A DNA stretch of 64,000 nucleotides, from positions 558,001-622,000 of the forward strand of contig JAPDRO010000017.1 in NCBI GenBank assembly GCA_030247885.1, read 5' to 3'. This DNA comes from Taxawa tesnikishii (nom. ined.). Its lineage: Eukaryota; Ascomycota; Dothideomycetes; Dothideales. The notes under the pieces were generated by a model that saw nothing but the letters and a program-made list of their open reading frames with translations, did no database searches and was not told the DNA's origin. Made by a program: the position numbers and the translations under genes. This document shows, in pieces, positions 45,304-57,242 of this stretch (its first letter is position 1; the number at the start of each line of letters is the position of its first letter).

Positions 45304-46233
45304 ATGTCTGCTGATCGCCGGACACACACAACGATAACCCTCTACCGCGGGTGGGATGACGGCGGAACCTACGTCTGGTCACCATTCGTTACCAAGGTCG
45401 AATTCCGGTTACGCCTGGCGGGAGTCTCTTATCTCACGGCGGCTGGATCACCACGACAGGCTCCGAAGGGCAAAATCCCCTATGTTGAGGTCACCAAAGC
45501 AGACTCAGCCAAGCCAGTCACTCTTGCTGATTCTACGCTCATAATCGAGAACATGGTTGAGGATGGCATTCTAGAAGATATGAATGCGGAATTCTCTCCG
45601 GCGGAGCAAGCGCACGATCTAGCGCTTCGAGCCCTGCTGGAAGACAAGTTGTATTTCTACCAGGTAAGTGTTCACAAATACTCCTCGAGTCTGCTTTATA
45701 GCGAGCTGAACAAATCTTACCCGGTGTATGCACAGAGACTAACGGTCAAAGTCGTACGAGAAATGGCACCAGAATTACTACACGATGCGGTCGCATGCCC
45801 TAGAAGCCCTGCCCTACCCCATGCAGGTCATCGTCGGCTTCCTTGCACATCGAACGACCATGCAGACGCTGTACGGTCAAGGTACGGCACGGTTCTCAGA
45901 CGAGGAGATTAGCTCGTTCAAGAAGCGGATTTGGGGAGTCTGGATGCGCTGCTCGTGGCTTCGAGACAAAAGACTAATAGCGTTGATGAGCTCTTCTGGG
46001 TGTTGGGAGGGGACCAGCCGTCTGAAGCAGATGCGGTCCTCTTCGGTTTCATTGTCTCGGCGCTTGTCTCCACTGCGTATGCTTCCCTGAGTGATCAGAT
46101 AGCTCGAGATCGAGCTGATTGTTTCTTTAGGTCGCCCGAGTCTAAGAGGATAGTGGAGACCCTCTCCGCGACTGTTGAATACGCGAAGAGGATACACAAC
46201 CGCTACTTCCCAGATTATGCCTATTGGGAGTAG
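45304..46233 (+). CDS. FAX/metaxin-like glutathione S-transferase fold protein, frame break
   Basis: Exons 45304-45663 and 45752-46233 (about 280 aa). The N-terminal thioredoxin-like part reads ITLYRGWDDGGTYVWSPFV, then AGVSYLTAAG and APKGKIPYVEV (cis-Pro region), which fits the failed-axon-connections type GST_N domain. The C-terminal helical domain contains SYEKWHQNYYTM and GDQPSEADAVLFGFIVSAL, the latter being the conserved GST C-terminal capping box region. After RIW the frame must change to SLDALLVASRQK. One more G at 45933-45936 repairs it. The 88-bp intron has a perfect ACTAAC branch site. Fungal members are thought to act in detoxification, but no substrate is known. Confidence 0.8.
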
Positions 46234-46676
46234 TGCTTCCTCTTCTGCATTTATGGGAGCCTATCTGCAACTGGCTACAAAAGATAAAGCCATCGTGCAT
46301 GGCATGCTTGCATTCATCTGTACGAGCACGCGGTTCTATCACAACACCTGCATCAACTCAGAATTGATAGATCATGTTGTGTTATGGTCTTTCATTTATC
46401 TCCATGTTTCGGTGTGAGGTCAGTGTTCCGGTTTCCCCTCACAATGACCATGCCGTATAGCCGTTGCGGGGAATCGCATGCAACAACAGCACAGTAACAT
46501 CATTTCAAAAACACCACGGCGGCAATGCCGCCTTACACAGCTGCCTGAAAGGATGCTGCCATGATGCTGCCATGGCGTCAGTCACGGAATTCGTACACTG
46601 ATCAACTAGGTATAAAAGGTAAAGCTCTTTCCCACTTAGTCCTCTTTATATTACTTCCATCTTCACTCCCGGCAAT
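46234..46676. other. 443-bp promoter region of the tannase gene
   Basis: Between two plus-strand genes. Holds the TATA box at 46611 and presumed upstream sites. Nothing coding is seen. Confidence 0.55.
46611..46619 (+). promoter_or_regulatory. TATA box of the tannase/feruloyl esterase gene
   Basis: TATAAAAGG, a textbook TATA box, is 66 bases upstream of the ATG at 46677. Consistent with a strongly inducible secreted enzyme. Confidence 0.7.
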
Positions 46677-48334
46677 ATGATCTGTTCCTCTTCCGTCTAC
46701 TTTACGCTTTTTGCAGGTGCTTTTGCTTTAGTCGGCGGCTCGCCAACACCATACGCCTCCAAATGCTCTTCCTCGAGCATCCCGCACCCAGTCGTTAGTG
46801 GCGCTGCAGTCCTCGCCCTGTCCGCTGCCCCATTCACAAACTACCTTGGGATATCCGGCAACGATGTCTGCCAAGTCAACATTACGATCACGCACCCTGG
46901 AGTGAACGACACCGTCTACAATCAAGTGCTGTTGCCACTGTCAGGCTGGAACGGCAGGTTCCAGGGCGTTGGAGGAGGCGGCTTCCTTGCGGGTGTCTTC
47001 TCCTCTTTGGCCCCGATAGCCGCTCAGGGTTACTCATGCGCTTCGACCACCGCCGGCCTTCCAACTTGGGGTAACGCGGAGAGCGACGCGTCTGCATGGG
47101 CGCTCGTCAGTGAGGGCAACGTGAACCAGTACCTGCTGATCGATTTCGCATACCGATCCATCCACGACATGAGTGTCATTGGCAAAGCAGTCACGCACAG
47201 CTTCTACGGAGCAGCTCCTGAATATTCGTACTGGAATGGCTGCTCTACCGGTGGTCGCCAAGGCCTCGGAGAAGCACAGAAATATCCAGAAGATTATGAC
47301 GGTATATTGGCAGATGCGCCGGCCGTGCAGTGGAACGATTTCACACCGGGACAAGAGTGGCCTTTGTGGTCATGAACAACGAGCATTATGCCCCTCTCCA
47401 ATGCGAATTTGCGGCCATTGACGCGGCGACAATTGATGCTTGTGATGGACTGGACGGTCTCGTCGATGGCATCATCTCTGCGCCTGGACTCTGCAAGTTT
47501 GACCCTCACAGCTTGGTCGGCAAATCTTACACGTGTAACACGGATGGAAGCACTCGAACATTCAAGAACCAAACCGCCACCATCGTCCAAAAGATCTGGG
47601 AGGGACCTCGAACACCTTCCGGCCGCTTCCTCTGGTACGGCATCACCAAGGGCACCAACTTCTCCAGTCTCGCCAACACAACCGTGTTCCAAAACGGCAC
47701 CGTCGGCGCCGTAGCATTCGAGATATCTGATTCTTGGTACCGCGACTTCCTGCTCAAAGACTTGACATACGACACTTCCAGCATCACCTACGCGCAATTC
47801 ACGACCCTCTTCCACGCCGGCCACCAGGAATACGACTCCGTGATCGGAACCGCAGACCCCGATCTCTCCGCCTTCAAAGCGCGCGGCGGAAAGATGATCA
47901 CATGGCAAGGACTAGCAGACAACGTCATCATGCCAGCGGGCACGCAGCTCTACTATAAGAAAGTCGCGTCGCTCGATCCACAGGTGCACGACTTTTACCG
48001 CCAATTCTTCTCTCCGGGAATCGGACACTGCGGCGGCGGGACTGGCGTCGTGCCCACCGACGCCATCGGGCAGCTGCGCGCGTGGGTCGAGAATGGGACT
48101 GCGCCGGCGACGTTGCATGCTGCGAGTGAATATCCGGTCAATGCCTCGAGCGCGTACGCGGTCAACGGGACGAACGTGAGAACGCAGAATCTATGCCCGT
48201 TCCCGCAGGTCACGAAGTACAATGGAAAAGGCGATCCGAGTCTCGCGAGCTCATATGAGTGTGCTGCTGCGGACGGATGGTACGATTTTGGAGGCCCCAA
48301 CGGTAACATTACTGCTTGTGCTGGATGGTATTGA
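46677..48334 (+). CDS. secreted tannase/feruloyl esterase, frame break
   Basis: Hydrolyses ester bonds of gallate or ferulate in plant polymers outside the cell. Intronless, about 552 aa, with a signal peptide (MICSSSVYFTLFAGAFALVGG). Family features are LPLSGWNGRFQGVGGGGF, the nucleophile Ser190 in YWNGCSTGGRQGLGEAQ followed by YPEDYDGILADAPA, the Ca-site-like DACDGLDGLVDGII, and the acid/base pair Asp-His in ITWQGLADNVIMPAG and GIGHCGGGTG. Cys residues flanking Ser and His form the CS-D-HC disulfide bridge usual in the family. At GQEWPL the frame must change to VVMNNEHYAP, one base short near 47363-47368. Tannase and B-type feruloyl esterases cannot be separated by sequence alone. Confidence 0.92.
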
Positions 48335-48435
48335 ACGATTTGATGGCGCTTCTCTTTAGATACAATGCCAGTCATATCATCTCATGACGAACACATTCTC
48401 CGATCGCCCCTTTGCTACTGATGAGAGCCTATATA

Positions 48436-49437
48436 TCATGGGAACTCGTGCCCGATGGTGATGTTGGTTTTGGTCGGGAAGACCTTGCTGATCTTGATCC
48501 CTACGAGGAACTCTCCCGGTGTCGGACTGCTGCTGACCGTTTCACTGCCCACGAAAACACTGTTCTGAAGATCCGCATACTTTGCGCTTCCGCCCCTGAA
48601 CGTTGGGAGCCAGACTGCAATCGGCGTCAGCTATCAGCCATCAACCGTCCGCATCAATCGTCAATACACTCGAGTTCCAAACCCGAACCCTGCTCTCTCT
48701 ATCTCTCACCCCGCACTGGAGTTCAAAATCGGGCAGAAGACGGCCTTGGCTGCAGGAGAAGGGATTCGAAGGGGCCAAGGGGACTCACCAGAGTAGGGAA
48801 TTCCACCATACGGCACGGAAAGTCCGGTTTGATTCGACGATACAATGGCCGCAACATCCGCATTCCCGATCTGGACTCCCGTCGCTTGGATCAGGAACGG
48901 CGTGTCGCCGTCGTCCGGATAGACGGCGCCCAGGACGTACGGACGTGCGACGCCGCCGGAGGGATCCTCGGTTAGGTAGTCGCTGCCGGTGACGGTGGCG
49001 GTGAAGGAGGGGTGTACTGTGACGAGGGATTAGGCGATTCAGGAATACCGCAGAGCTCTGGAGGGTTGTCGGAGGTAGGGGCTGAGCTGGTTGGCCGCAG
49101 AGAAGGGGAGGTCTGCGGGCGTGTGAAGTGGGATGGGACAGGGAGGTGATGCTTACACCAGGTTCGGATTGCAGCGTCGCTGAGAGGATCGTGGCATGAA
49201 GCTGGGTTCCGCCTGTGCTGAGGTTGCCGAGGTTTTCCTGTGCGTTTTCGGTGAGCGGTGAGAACGAGGCAGAGGCGGTCGTGTCTGAGAAAGACGTACG
49301 ACTTGCTTGACGGTGGCCTGTCGGGTGTTTAGCTATGGACCAGAGTTCCTTGGACGTCTTCAATCCACCCAAGGAAACGCGAGAGGTTTACGCACATTGA
49401 AGAACAACGCAGGGACAAGGTAGTTGAACGCAACCAT
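48436..49437 (-). CDS. DUF3237-like protein in at least five exons, frame break
   Basis: Rebuilt from exons 49437-49396, 49317-49300 (only 18 bp), 49237-49157, 49016-48789 and 48614-48436, about 182 aa. The sequence reads MVAFNYLVPALFFN, ATVKQV, ENLGNLSTGGTQLHATIL, TATVTGSDYLTEDPSGGV, FLIQATGVQIGNADVAA and PTFRGGSAKYADLQNSVFVG. The last block resembles the C-terminal signature of DUF3237 proteins (a compact beta fold, function unknown). Introns are 78, 62, 140 and 174 bp. The join SEPG/YTPSFTATV needs one more base in the four G of 49009-49012. The start may instead be the ATG at 49543 spliced directly to ACTCTGGTTCCT at 49452. The gene converges on the tannase with only 101 bp between stops. 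Confidence 0.65.
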
Positions 49438-49885
49438 ATTGTCAGGAACCAGAGTCTGCAAGGAAGCCACAGCACAGTCTCTAGATTCTCTAATCCAAGA
49501 AAGCTAAAGAAAACGACGAGTCCGGCATATACTTAAGTACCATTCCAGCATCCGAACCCGAAAAGCGATTCAGGCCACCCAGGGCATATGGTGTGAATTA
49601 GCCAAACAATTATTGATCGTTAAACCCATTGGAGGGACCTGGGACTCTTACCAAACTGTCTGTTATGGCGCAAGGAATCGAGCTGCGTAGTGCAGGGTGC
49701 GGGGACTGAAGATCAGGCGTGCTCAATTGCGGCTTGCTGAGCGTAAGCTTAGTAAAGACTCCGACCGCACTTCGAACCGTCCTCGTCACGCCCTTTCTTT
49801 TCCCGAATAATGCTGTTCCGGCTCTAAGCAGCGCTTCCATAGTGCAACAATGGCAATACCTTCTTCGAGACAAACTCCCAACCCC
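49438..49885. other. 448-bp intergenic region
   Basis: Between the DUF3237-like start and the sorting nexin stop, both on minus. The first 100 bp may include the first exon of the DUF3237-like gene. Otherwise nothing is visible. Confidence 0.5.
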
Positions 49886-52800
49886 TCATTGAACCACAGT
49901 TCTCAACCCCTGCAGCACCAACCCAAACACCAACCCCTCGCCACACTCTCAACCTGCAAACAATCAAATACCTTCCCTAGCGCCTCTCCACTAGCCGCCT
50001 GGCCCATCACACCCGTCAGCGCCTGCGGCATGCCCCTTTCCACAAGCAACCTCCTTGCCCTCTTCCTCAACTCCTCCTTTTCCTCCCTAGAATCCCTCCC
50101 CACCCCCGTCCCATCCCCTACATACCCCTCCCTCCTCCACTTCTCCATCTCCTCCGTCGTCGGGAGCGCATTCTCCCTGACCTTGTAGATCAGGGCCGCG
50201 AGGCCAGGAGGCGAGGTGTTTGCATCGATGACGCTCTCCTGGATGAGCAACCTGATCGCCTCCAACTGCGGATTTCCCGGTCGGAGCAAAAACGTCTTGG
50301 CGGCGTTTAGAAGCGTGCGACGCAACGTCCAGGCCGAGGAGAGGGTGTAGAGTTCGGTGATCACGGCGAAGAGAAGCTCGATCGCTACTTGGGTTTCTTG
50401 CGACGTGAGCGGGGTTTTGCTTTGGTGGTGATAGTGGCGTGCGCGCCGCCAGAGTTGGAAGGCTTGGATGGCGCGGGTGGGGTGGAGGGGTAGGATGGTG
50501 CGGTCGCTTGGGGCCGTGGTGGCATCGGCGGTGGTACTGGATCATTCGCGTCAGCGGAGGTGGAGGCGGTGAAGCGTTTGTTTTGCGTGGTGGCGAAGGG
50601 ACGGGATGAGTCCAGACTGGACCGGGTGGAGGAACGCGCAGGAGTTCCGTAGTCATCAGAGATTTCTGATGGCGGCGGTGGGAGCTGGAATTTCTCCTGT
50701 ACCCCACGCACGGGCGAGGAGTCGCGCGATGCAACGGTGGGCGGTTTGCTGATATTGCCGCGAGCCTCCGTCCTGTCCAGCGTAGAGGATCGAGAGACAC
50801 TGGGTCGTGGCTTCATCTCTTGCGTATTGTCTGCGCCAAATGCGTTCTGATAATCCACAGACTGTCGTGTAGGGGTCTGCCTGACGGATGCTGGGATGCT
50901 GCGAGTGCTTTCCTGGCTCGATCGGCCGGCGCCAATATTAGCATTGCCCATGTAGCTTTCGCTCAGACTGACTACAGAGGGCGAAGGAGTGTGGGAAGCG
51001 CGCGCTGGTGCGGTGGAACCTGCCAAGGGTTTCTTGACACCGCCCAGTACGCTCGTGACACCGCCGAAGAAAGCTTTGCCGCCGCCGGCGACTTCTTTGG
51101 GGGCTTTGGTAAGGACGTCCATCATTCCTTTGCCCATGTCGTTGAAGGCTGACGGTGTGGGCCATCCGAAGCCCTTATTGGATGTTGGGGATCGTTGAAG
51201 ACCTTGGTCCTTTTCTAAGAAGCGCTTCATGCCCTCGCTCTCTGCGAGCTGCTGGTAACGGACTGCATCCATCAGGTAACGCTCGAGTTCATTCCTGAGT
51301 GACGCTTTGGTGTTTTGTTTCCAAGACGGCAGTGCGGGATGCGCTTCGTTGAAGCCTACGCCAGTAATGGCCGAGATGCGACGTAGTACCTCGTGCAGGG
51401 TTTCGAAATCGGCAAACTTCCTCGCTATCATCCAACCTGGGAAAGTCGACGATGCAGGTTCGATCTGAATGAGATAGTCTATTGTGGGCTTGACCTTAAT
51501 GATTGCTTTTTCGCCGGGCATTGAATCATCAAAAATGGAGATTTTCGCGTTGTGCAAGGTGAGCACTGGAGCTGTCTCCCGTCTCGACTTTTCCGGATTG
51601 CTTTGAAGCGCCGTAGCTCCTTGATCCGGAAGTATTTGGTCGAAGCTAGTGAAGGGTTTCTTGACTGGCGGAGTTGCAGGGCGTGATTGGGGCTTCTCAA
51701 GCACTCCAGATCCCGCCATGCTATCTCTCACTGATCTTGAGTCACTATCCTCCGCCCTGTCCATATCGCTTTGAGATGAGGTCGGCGTGAAGATACCTTG
51801 CGTGGTGATTTCGGAAACGTTTTCGCTGCTACTGAGTGCGGACTGCCTCTCCCTCTCCCGCCGAGCATCTTCTTCAGCAATCATCTGCGTCAGTCTTTGC
51901 GCTTCTTTCATCGCTTCGTCCATCGCTTCCTCTGCTCGACTGACTTGGCGTCGGTGTTCCGGACGAGCTTCTTTAGGGCTCCGGTTTACGTTTGCGGGTT
52001 CTTCTTCGTTGATCTGCTTTTCTGTTCCATTGCGATCGTCGATTGTAGAGCTTTCGACGCTAGCATCAACAACGTTCAGTAGCTCTGGATCTACTTCTTC
52101 GAGCAGGTATACAATCCAGCCATTGATCCATTCCGGCTTGGAGCAGCTTGCGATTGTCATCGCCAGGATCAATTTAGAAAGCACTTCCTTGAGAAAAACG
52201 TGCACCGGCGCGCAGTTGTATGCCTTCGGATCCAGGTAGTTCTGCAAGATGTCCTCGGCAACCATGTCGAGCTTCCTGTCTTGGTGCTTGCTGTCCAGCA
52301 CATGCGCCAAATTGCTGTCCGGTTTCAAGTGTAGATAAGTGACAATGGCATCCGATGCGGCCGCGCCAGGAGAAGCGCTGAGAGCGGCCGACAATTCATT
52401 TAGGAATACAATCACAATGGATGAGGAATTGGTGATGAAGTCTAAAAAGGCATCTACAGGCCGCTTTCGCGAGAGGTGATTGCTCATGGACAGGACAAAG
52501 GCGGTCAGTGTCCGGCGACATGCTGAAGGAAAAGACTCTTCTCCGGGAAGAACGGGTGAATACCACCATCTGCGTTTCAATCAATACATGCAAAGAGCAA
52601 TGGCAAGTGAACAAGCCGTACTTGACATAATCTCGTATGACTGCATCGGTGAAGGTGTCAAGGGCTGCTGCGACATCTGACGCAAAGCCCGAATAATCCA
52701 GCTTCTGGCCAGCATAAAGCTGTGAGTTGAAATTCTTGTCCTGCTCTTCCTTCGAGTCGTAACTTTTCTCGTCCCGCCACTGTAGAAGCCTGTTTGCTAC

Positions 52801-53226
52801 TGCCAGCCCCAGTTCCCTTTTCCTCTTCGCTTCCTTCTCCTTTGCAGCCGCGTCGGCCGTACCAGCAGACTCCGGGTCCCAAGTCGCGTGTAGGACAACT
52901 CCGCCCACCACACCGATTAGTATCAGCCCAACTCTGCCAAGTACGATGTAGGTAGCAGCACCAAGTCCGACGAGGCATGCGCCGATAGTCTCGTTGCTTG
53001 CTTCGGAAAGAAATCGTAACGCCTTGTCCGTAAGTGCTTGCAGCGTTTCCGCAGCGGACGAGCCTGGTATTGACGATAGCCCTGCTTTCTCCTCGCTCGT
53101 CGAGACTTCCTCTGATATACGCTCGGACATGATGCTGGTTTCTTCCAACGCATCATCATTGCTAGAATGCAAGACTTCGGGCAACTTCTCCGGGAAGGCC
53201 GGTGAGGGTTCGCTTTGTTCGTCCAT
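49886..53226 (-). CDS. PXA-PX-Nexin_C sorting nexin (Mdm1/SNX13-14 type), frame breaks
   Basis: Membrane-anchored sorting nexin, probably at ER-vacuole or endosome contacts by analogy with yeast Mdm1. Exons 53226-52622 and 52569-49886 (about 1096 aa). An acidic N-tail precedes a hydrophobic hairpin (GACLVGLGAATYIVLG; VGLILIGVVGGVVLHATW). The PXA domain follows (DYVKWWYSPVLPGEESFP to WIVYLLEEVDPELL), then a coiled charged linker. The PX domain is at about residues 560-680 (IDYLIQIEPASSTFPGWM, ARKFADFETLHEVL). A long Ser/Pro-rich linker leads to the nexin C domain (AIELLFAVITELYTLSSAW; LIQESVIDANTSPPG). No RGS domain is visible. Two single-base losses are inferred: four G at 50411-50414 (KP to PLTSQETQ) and four C at 49934-49937 (ESVARG to LVFGLVLQGL). 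Confidence 0.9.
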
Positions 53227-53648
53227 TGAATGTGAAAACGTGAGTCGTAACAATCGTTACCGTAAGGAAACTCGTGCAACAATGCGATGGAGCATCGGCG
53301 CGTGGAAGGCCGTGTGCCTCGTCAGGGGAACTGGATCCTTGATACACTTTCACCGTTCTTGCAGGACCACCGAGGCTGCTGACGCCATGTTTCGATAGGA
53401 TACGCTCGGCGCCGGCACTACCTTAGACCGGGGACCTGAAGCAAACAGAGCAAAGCTGAGGGGTGCTCGACTTTCTCCGGATCGATTCATACATTATCCG
53501 TTGACTCAAGCCTACGAACATTCTTGTCGTCTTGCTCTGCCACCAAACACTGTCACATAACGTAACTCGACTGAAGTTGGAGTCGACGTGTTTCTCCAGC
53601 GCGTGGACTAGCCAATCCTGATCATCACGCATATCGGCCCTCGCAACA
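53227..53648. promoter_or_regulatory. divergent promoter, sorting nexin / tyrosyl-tRNA synthetase
   Basis: A 422-bp spacer between divergent housekeeping genes. No clear TATA box. ORFs in it are short and unsupported. Confidence 0.5.
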
Positions 53649-55323
53649 ATGGCTTCTACCAGCACCAATCCCTCCACCGCCGAGGAGAAGTGGGAATTGA
53701 TTCAAAACAGTGAGTCGCATGAAAGCCTTAGCCCATGTCCGTTGCTGACCAGATGAGTCAGACTTGCAAGAGACGCTCAACCCGGAGATTATCAAGGAGA
53801 TACTGGAGAAAAACGAGAGACCTCTGTGCATTTACTGGGGCACGGCCACGACAGGACGTCCTCACTGCGGGTACTTCGTCCCAATCCTGAAAATTGCAGA
53901 GTTCTGTACGTCAAAGGCTTGCGAGGCAACGCAATGAGCGTCAGGCTAACGAGAGTGCTATACAGTGAGAGCTGGATGCAGAGTGAAGGTGCTCCTGGCA
54001 GATATCCATGGTTTCTTGGTACGCGGACAATACCTCCAACTCCAAGGAGGCAGACACTGATCTTCCCTTGTATACAGGACAACCTGAAAGCACCCATCGA
54101 GCTCGTCAAGTTCCGCGCGCAGTACTACAAGTTCGTAATTACGGAACTGTTGAAGTCCGTAGTAGGGCAAGCTGGTGTCGATAAGCTGGAATTCGTTTTG
54201 GGCTCCTCGTATGTCTGGCATGAAGATGACGGGAAGACTTGCGCTTACTAGTTACACACAGCTACCAATTATCGCCGGAGTACTGCATGGATGTCTACAA
54301 GATCTCGAGTGCCGTCACACAACACGATGCGCGGAAGGCGGGGAGTGAAGTGGTGAAGCAGGTGGAAAACTCGACGCTGAGTAGCTTGATCTACCCTTGC
54401 ATGCAGGCACTGGATGGTAGGCCATAAATGCAAGAGACTCGTGTTCCTTCTTGCACCTGGCTGACGTCGGAACAGAGCAGTACTTGGGCGTGGACGCACA
54501 GTTTGGTGGTGTGGATCAGGTAAGAGTCCGTTGAATATGATGGATTCACCAAGGTTGACAACGTCGCAGCGTAAAATCTTCGCTCTGGCGAAGGAAGTGC
54601 TGCCCAAGCTCGGCTACAAGCAGCGCGCGCATATGATGAATCCTATGGTTCCTGGTCTTCAGGGTGGCAAGATGAGCGCCAGCGAGGTGGACTCCAAGAT
54701 TGACTTGCTCGACCCCGAAGACGCTGTGCGGAAGAAGTTGAAGAAGGCTCAGGCGGCTCCTAAGGTTGTGGAGGAGAACGGCATACTCAGCTTCGTGGAA
54801 TACGTACTCCTTCCTGCCGGCGCGCTGAAGCACGGAAGCCCGAGGTTCGAAGTCCCTAGACGGGACGCAGAACCACTTGGTACGTTCCATCTGGATCAGT
54901 AATGTCATGACGGAAAGACTGACGTGTCTTGCAGTCTACACAGACATCGCCCAAATGCAAACAGACTACCGGGAAGACAAGCTGACCCCACAGACCCTCA
55001 AACCAGCCGTGGCCGAGGCGCTCGTCGAGCTCCTCAAGCCTATCCAAGAGGCCTTCCAAGCCTCAACCGAATGGCAGGAGATCGAGAAGCTGGCCTACCC
55101 GCCGCCAGAGGCCAAGAAGAAGAAGGAGAAGAAGGACCGCGGGACCCGTCACCCGGCCGTCAAGGCGCAGGAGCAGATGAACGGCATCGCAGCGAAGCCG
55201 GATGGCCACATTGAAAGCGAGAAGGACGACAACAAGGCGGCCGAGCTAAACTTGGGCAAGGATGTCAGTGAGAACCTGCAGCAGCTGAAGCTGGAGAAAG
55301 AGGCTGTGCAGGATAAGGCGTAG
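53649..55323 (+). CDS. tys1: cytoplasmic tyrosyl-tRNA synthetase
   Basis: Charges tRNA-Tyr for cytosolic translation. Eight exons (53649-53709, 53762-53905, 53966-54018, 54078-54208, 54262-54416, 54476-54519, 54570-54879, 54935-55323) join to exactly 429 codons (428 aa), with introns of 50-60 bp. The class I HIGH signature is HCGY at residues 55-58. KMSAS lies at residues 230-234. [33 protein letters not shown] and [12 protein letters not shown] are typical of the eukaryotic enzyme. The C-terminal 70 residues are Lys-rich ([11 protein letters not shown]) with a charged tail, as in other fungal forms, and could help bind tRNA. The frame is intact. It shares a divergent promoter with the sorting nexin. 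Confidence 0.97.
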
Positions 55324-56180
55324 CAATCATGGCTTTCGCGTACCTGGTTGGGTTTTGAAGAAAAGGGCATGGCAGGGCGTTCAAGACGTTGTGGGACTGT
55401 AGAGCGAAAGAAATACCACCGATTTGTCGCGTGTACCAAACGACTGCGATGCGAACTCACCCACCTTGAAACGTACTGCGCAAACAGCACAACTATACGC
55501 AATTTGCGGCTACTTCAACGTCGCTGCTAGGTCCACAGTAGCTTGCCGTTATTCGATCGGAAGCCGATCGCTTCGGGATGCAATGATTACTGATCCGTAT
55601 ACAGAGCCAGGGCTTCACCTACCGGATTTGGCTCGATCACTAAGCGTCGGACATTCAACTCCTTTTAGCGCCTCAGTCTAGGCCTCGACTGTACCGGTGG
55701 GAGAAGGACATGCCAAGTATACCACAAACATGTAATCAGAAAATCGCTGACCAATCCAATTCACACCACCAGTCATTGCCATACGCCGAAATACTGAATG
55801 GAGGTCTCCAAATGCCTGACCCGCGGCTATCAATGCAAGGAGGCGAGTCACACTTCACGGCGCACCAAGACACGAAGCGTGGGAAGGCATGCCCAGACGC
55901 ATCGCGCTAGGTAAGCAACCACGTCTTTCCTTACACGTACCCTTCTTTTGCAATCAGTAATCGCCAATAGACCATTCCCTCTGGTGGCAAAATAAAAGAA
56001 ACAGTGTCCCCAATTCCAGAACACACTTCCTCACCCACCACAGTCCATTGCACGTACAGCAGTACGATTCTTCCTATCCCAGCTCGCGCTTAGAAGCCGC
56101 TCAGAGTACCATCACTGAACTCCCTCACCTCCAACAATCCTACCATCATACCTGTTTCTAGGCCACAGCATTCTAGCAGA
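55324..56180. other. 857-bp intergenic region
   Basis: Between the synthetase stop and the SDR reductase start, both on plus. No coding potential is supported. The right end should carry the reductase promoter. Confidence 0.55.
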
Positions 56181-57242
56181 ATGGCGAACAGCACCACCGC
56201 ACCCGACAACCTGGTCCTCCTGACCGGCGCCACGGGCTTCATCGGCTTCCGCGTGCTGCAGCTGCTTCTAGAGCAGAACTACCATGTCCGCGTTGCCGTC
56301 CGCTCCGAGTCAAAGATCTTCGCCATCAAGAACAATCCCTCCTTCGCCTCCCTGAACAAAACCCCTCTGCTCCTTCACGCTCGTGCCCGACTTCCTCGCC
56401 CCTGGCGCCTTCGACAAGGCCATGCAAGACGTCAGATACGCCGTCCACGTGGCCAGCCCCATGCCAACAAAAGGCTCCGTCCCCCCGAAAAGCACGTCGA
56501 GTACTTCGTCACGCCCGCCGTCGGCGCCACTCTCACCGTCCTCGAGTCCGCGAAGAAGGTCGGAAGTGTGGAGAAGGTGGTCATCACATCGAGCATCCTT
56601 GCCAACGTACCCCCGGCCGTTCTCTTCGGCCTCGAAAAGAGCGAAGAAAAATTCGGCGCCGACAGTCCCCGCATCCCGGATCTGAAGCCGCCGTTCTCGA
56701 GTCCGATGCAGGCGTATGCGGCGAGTAAGTACGCTGCGCTGAACGCTACGGAAGCCTGGGTTAGGGAGAATGAGCCGAAGTTTAGTGTGGTTGGCGTCTT
56801 CCCCGGTTACGTGTTCGGACGGGACGCTTGGGCGAGGGAGACAAAGGACCTGCTCGGGACGACGAATGGGCTGCTCTTGCGTCCCATAACCGGCGGGGCG
56901 GACGAGTCTAAGCCTGATCTACCGCAGTGGGCGAGTCTGGACGATGTGGCCGAGGTGCACGTCCGTGCCCTCGATTCCAAGATCAGTGGACACGAGGGGT
57001 TCACGGTTGCGGTGCAGGGGCGCTGGGAGGGAGTGCCGACGATTGTGATGGAGGGGTTTAAAAGGGAGATTGAAGAGGGACTGATCCCGGAGAACATGAG
57101 AAGCATGGGTACGCTCGAGATTGGGATTAACAATGAGAAGACGGAAAAAATGTTGGGCAGGAGGCTGAGGGGTGCGGAGGAGGTGGTTAGGGAGGTTGTG
57201 GGGCAATATGTTGAACTCGTGAGGGCCGGGAAGGGAGAGTAG
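56181..57242 (+). CDS. extended SDR reductase (Gre2/aldehyde reductase type), internal frame slip
   Basis: NAD(P)H-dependent reductase of the extended short-chain dehydrogenase group, acting on aldehydes or ketones such as methylglyoxal in yeast Gre2. Single ORF of 353 aa. The cofactor motif is LTGATGFIGFRVLQLLLEQ. Tyr and Lys of the active site are in YAASKYAALNA, preceded by VVITSSILANVPPA. Between residues about 62 and 103 the printed frame is nonsense, while the +1 frame encodes FTLVPDFLAPGAFDKAMQ and AVHVASPMPTKGSVPP, exactly what the family has. Two compensating slips are implied, near 56364-56372 and at six C (56481-56486). The ORF looks uninterrupted but 40 residues would be mistranslated. 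Confidence 0.9.
   Translation: MANSTTAPDNLVLLTGATGFIGFRVLQLLLEQNYHVRVAVRSESKIFAIKNNPSFASLNKTPLLLHARARLPRPWRLRQGHARRQIRRPRGQPHANKRLRPPEKHVEYFVTPAVGATLTVLESAKKVGSVEKVVITSSILANVPPAVLFGLEKSEEKFGADSPRIPDLKPPFSSPMQAYAASKYAALNATEAWVRENEPKFSVVGVFPGYVFGRDAWARETKDLLGTTNGLLLRPITGGADESKPDLPQWASLDDVAEVHVRALDSKISGHEGFTVAVQGRWEGVPTIVMEGFKREIEEGLIPENMRSMGTLEIGINNEKTEKMLGRRLRGAEEVVREVVGQYVELVRAGKGE

Noticed and set aside
48412-48975. Plus ORF of 187 codons downstream of the tannase
   Set aside because: It lies opposite spliced exons with clear domain sequence on minus and crosses their introns, so it is a shadow.
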